A stretch of DNA of 64,000 nucleotides from JAHJQZ01 sp963676075. GTDB taxonomy: Bacteria; Pseudomonadota; Alphaproteobacteria; Rhizobiales; Devosiaceae. The notes beneath the pieces are model-generated. The model searched no databases. It was given only the letters and a program-made list of their open reading frames with translations, and had not been told where the DNA came from. A program made the translations under genes and the position numbers. Every line of letters begins with the position of its first letter. Within the stretch, counting starts at the first letter, position 1. Below are positions 62,497 through 64,000 of this stretch, in pieces. Location: positions 1 to 64,000 of the forward strand of contig CAXXNZ010000004.1 in assembly GCA_963676075.2 (NCBI GenBank), given 5' to 3'.

Positions 62497-63897
62497 TCAA
62501 TCCTCCCAAGCGCGGCTCTTGCCGCCGATAAAGTCCTGAACGGTTCTGAGGTCGTTCGGCAAGACCGTCAACCGTTCCTGTTTTTCATAAAGCCCAGCCA
62601 ACCATAGAGGAAGGGCCGGTTCAATTCCCGTCGCCTCGGCAACTGCCTGAGGGAATTTGGCCGGATGGGCCGTCGATAGAGCGATCATCGGCCGCGCCGG
62701 ATCGCGATGCTGGCGGGCGACGGACAGGCCCACCGCCGTGTGGGGGTCGGCGAGATAGCCCGACCCTTCGAATGTCGCCTTCATGGCGGCGCTGGTCGCG
62801 CCTTCGCCGGCCGTGCCGGCGGCAAAGCCCTTGCGGATCGTCTCGAGCGCCATCTGGGGCAAAGCAAAACCGCCGGACTGGCCGAGCGAAGCCATAAGCC
62901 GTTTCGTCTCAGCGCCGTCGCGTCCGGCGCTCTCGAAGATCAGGCGTTCGAAATTGGACGAGACCTGAATGTCCATCGATGGCGACATTGTCGGTGTGAC
63001 GCCACCAAGCTCGTAACGCCCTGTTTCGATCGTGCGCCTGAGGATATCGTTCTCGTTTGTGGCGATGATGAGGTTATTTATCGGCAAGCCCATGCGCCGG
63101 GCGCACTCGCCAGCGAAGATGTCACCGAAATTGCCGGTCGGGACGGTGAAATCGATCACCCGATGCGGCGCACCAAGCGCCGCTGCCGAAGTGAAATAGT
63201 AGACGATCTGGGCGACGATGCGTCCCCAGTTGATCGAATTGACACCGCTCAGCGATGCCCCGGCGCGAAACTTCTGGTCGTTGAACAGGCCTTTGACGAT
63301 GGCCTGACAATCATCGAACGTGCCTTCGAGAGCGATGTTGTGGACGTTGTCGTCCATCACAGTCGTCATCTGCCGGCGCTGCACCTCGGAAGTGCGGTTG
63401 TGCGGATGCAGAATGAAGATGTCGATATTATCCCGGCCACGGAAGGCATCGATCGCCGCCGAGCCGGTATCTCCCGAGGTCGCCCCGACGATGGTGGCGC
63501 GCTGGCCGCGTTCGATGAGGATATGATCCATCACCCGGGCGAGGAACTGCATCGCCACGTCCTTGAAGGCCAGCGTCGGGCCGTGGAACAGTTCGAGGAC
63601 GAACAGGCCCGGTTCGATTTCGACGACCGGCGTGGTCGAGGCGTGACGGAAAGTTTTGTAGGCCGCATCGATCAGCGCCTTGAGATCGGCATCGGCGATC
63701 TCGCCGTCAACGAAACGCGAAATCAGGTCGAAGGCAATCTCGGCAAACGGCCGGTTGGCGAAACCCGCAATCTCTTCGCTGCTAACCTGGGGCCAGGTCT
63801 CGGGCAGGTAGAGCCCGCCATCGCTTGCAAGCCCCGTCAGTACCGTGTCGCAGAAGCCGAGCGCCGGCGCCTCGCCGCGCGTCGAGACATATTTCAT
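62497..63897 (-). CDS. thrC: Threonine synthase
   Basis: 466 residues. A PLP enzyme converting O-phosphohomoserine to threonine. The PLP Lys is in FHGPTLAFKDVAMQFLAR, and VGATSGDTGSAAIDAFRG and the phosphate-binding TVPTGNFGDIFAG follow. ATG 63897 has AGGAA upstream. It heads thrC / M16 / GNAT on the minus strand, an order I remember from other Rhizobiales. Confidence 0.97.
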   Translation of the reverse strand: MKYVSTRGEAPALGFCDTVLTGLASDGGLYLPETWPQVSSEEIAGFANRPFAEIAFDLISRFVDGEIADADLKALIDAAYKTFRHASTTPVVEIEPGLFVLELFHGPTLAFKDVAMQFLARVMDHILIERGQRATIVGATSGDTGSAAIDAFRGRDNIDIFILHPHNRTSEVQRRQMTTVMDDNVHNIALEGTFDDCQAIVKGLFNDQKFRAGASLSGVNSINWGRIVAQIVYYFTSAAALGAPHRVIDFTVPTGNFGDIFAGECARRMGLPINNLIIATNENDILRRTIETGRYELGGVTPTMSPSMDIQVSSNFERLIFESAGRDGAETKRLMASLGQSGGFALPQMALETIRKGFAAGTAGEGATSAAMKATFEGSGYLADPHTAVGLSVARQHRDPARPMIALSTAHPAKFPQAVAEATGIEPALPLWLAGLYEKQERLTVLPNDLRTVQDFIGGKSRAWED

Positions 63898-63954
63898 TTG
63901 TTCCTACCCGATCGCGCGCGACGGCAGGTTGGTTGCGCCGCCGCGTTGTTTGGC

Positions 63955-64000
63955 TCAGAGCAGATACCGTCGGAAATCCGTGTTCGGTTCGTCGATTTCA
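63955..64000 (-). CDS. Possible 3' end of an upstream gene
   Basis: On the minus strand the last 14 codons read EIDEPNTDFRRYLL and then TGA (63957-63955), leaving a 57-base gap to thrC. Too short to identify; whether a gene really enters here cannot be decided from the window. Confidence 0.3.
   Translation of the reverse strand, partial: EIDEPNTDFRRYLL

Noticed and set aside
1..64000. tRNA, rRNA, integrase, transposase or prophage genes
   Set aside because: None was recognised on reading both strands and the translated frames; a tRNAscan-SE and IS-element search would settle this.

Overview
The window is a gene-dense, high-GC chromosomal segment of an alphaproteobacterium, most probably of the order Hyphomicrobiales (Rhizobiales). 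The evidence is a CcrM-type GANTC methyltransferase next to rnhB and mutY, the order mutY / DUF721 / DsbA-like lipoprotein / smc, an F0 operon with separate b' and b subunits, an SleB-like cell-wall hydrolase, and intergenic palindromes of the AGAGC...GCTCT type common in this order. A Devosiaceae-like genome (Pelagibacterium/Devosia) is a reasonable guess, made from memory of gene order only. No rRNA, tRNA, CRISPR array, integrase or transposase was seen.

Layout. 1-9.6 kb: the 5' part of a dihydroorotase-family gene, ygfZ, an HD hydrolase, a secreted protein, an SleB-like hydrolase, a shortened PPDK-like enzyme, then ispH-GNAT-rnhA. 9.6-24.6 kb: a DeoR regulator with a YbjJ-like MFS carrier; glyS and glyQ separated by a HugZ-like gene, DUF2207, lemA and an ICMT-like protein; DoxX, cheW, an S49 peptidase, trmN6-like, polyprenyl diphosphate synthase. 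24.6-26.9 kb: a lower-GC insertion with one 506-residue gene (PD-(D/E)XK-like N-terminus) and a long palindromic repeat. 26.9-44 kb: ispE, TPR protein, ETF-QO, family-4-type uracil-DNA glycosylase, MFS, radical SAM, pdxH, rnhB, ccrM, mutY, DUF721, DsbA-like, smc. 44-47 kb: the F0 operon atpI-B-E-F'-F with a near-consensus promoter and a terminator. 47-54 kb: GNAT, methyltransferase, RNase T2 lipoprotein, and the glycine-cleavage operon gcvT-H-PA-PB behind a tandem glycine riboswitch. 54-64 kb: lipoprotein, peroxiredoxin, DsbD-N-like protein, yqgE, a large membrane GGDEF/EAL protein, GNAT, M16 peptidase, thrC.

Functional themes. Several genes supply isoprenoid/quinone metabolism and respiration (ispH, ispE, polyprenyl synthase, ETF-QO, F0 ATPase). 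Others serve genome maintenance (rnhA, rnhB, ccrM, mutY, UDG, smc, DUF721/DciA). A third group handles one-carbon and glycine metabolism (gcv operon, ygfZ, glyQS).

Most noteworthy. (1) The gcvT Shine-Dalgarno can pair with the conserved 3' strand of the second glycine aptamer, predicting translational ON control. (2) Five single-base frameshifts, each at a homopolymer of three, hit glyS, a HugZ-like gene and the DUF2207 Gly-rich tail within 2.6 kb; these look like sequencing indels rather than biology. (3) A lone nuclease-like gene of foreign composition is a possible defence gene. (4) The PPDK-like enzyme has an eroded ATP-grasp domain and lacks the regulatory Thr. (5) An AGAGC-type repeat supplies overlapping TAG stops to two convergent genes.
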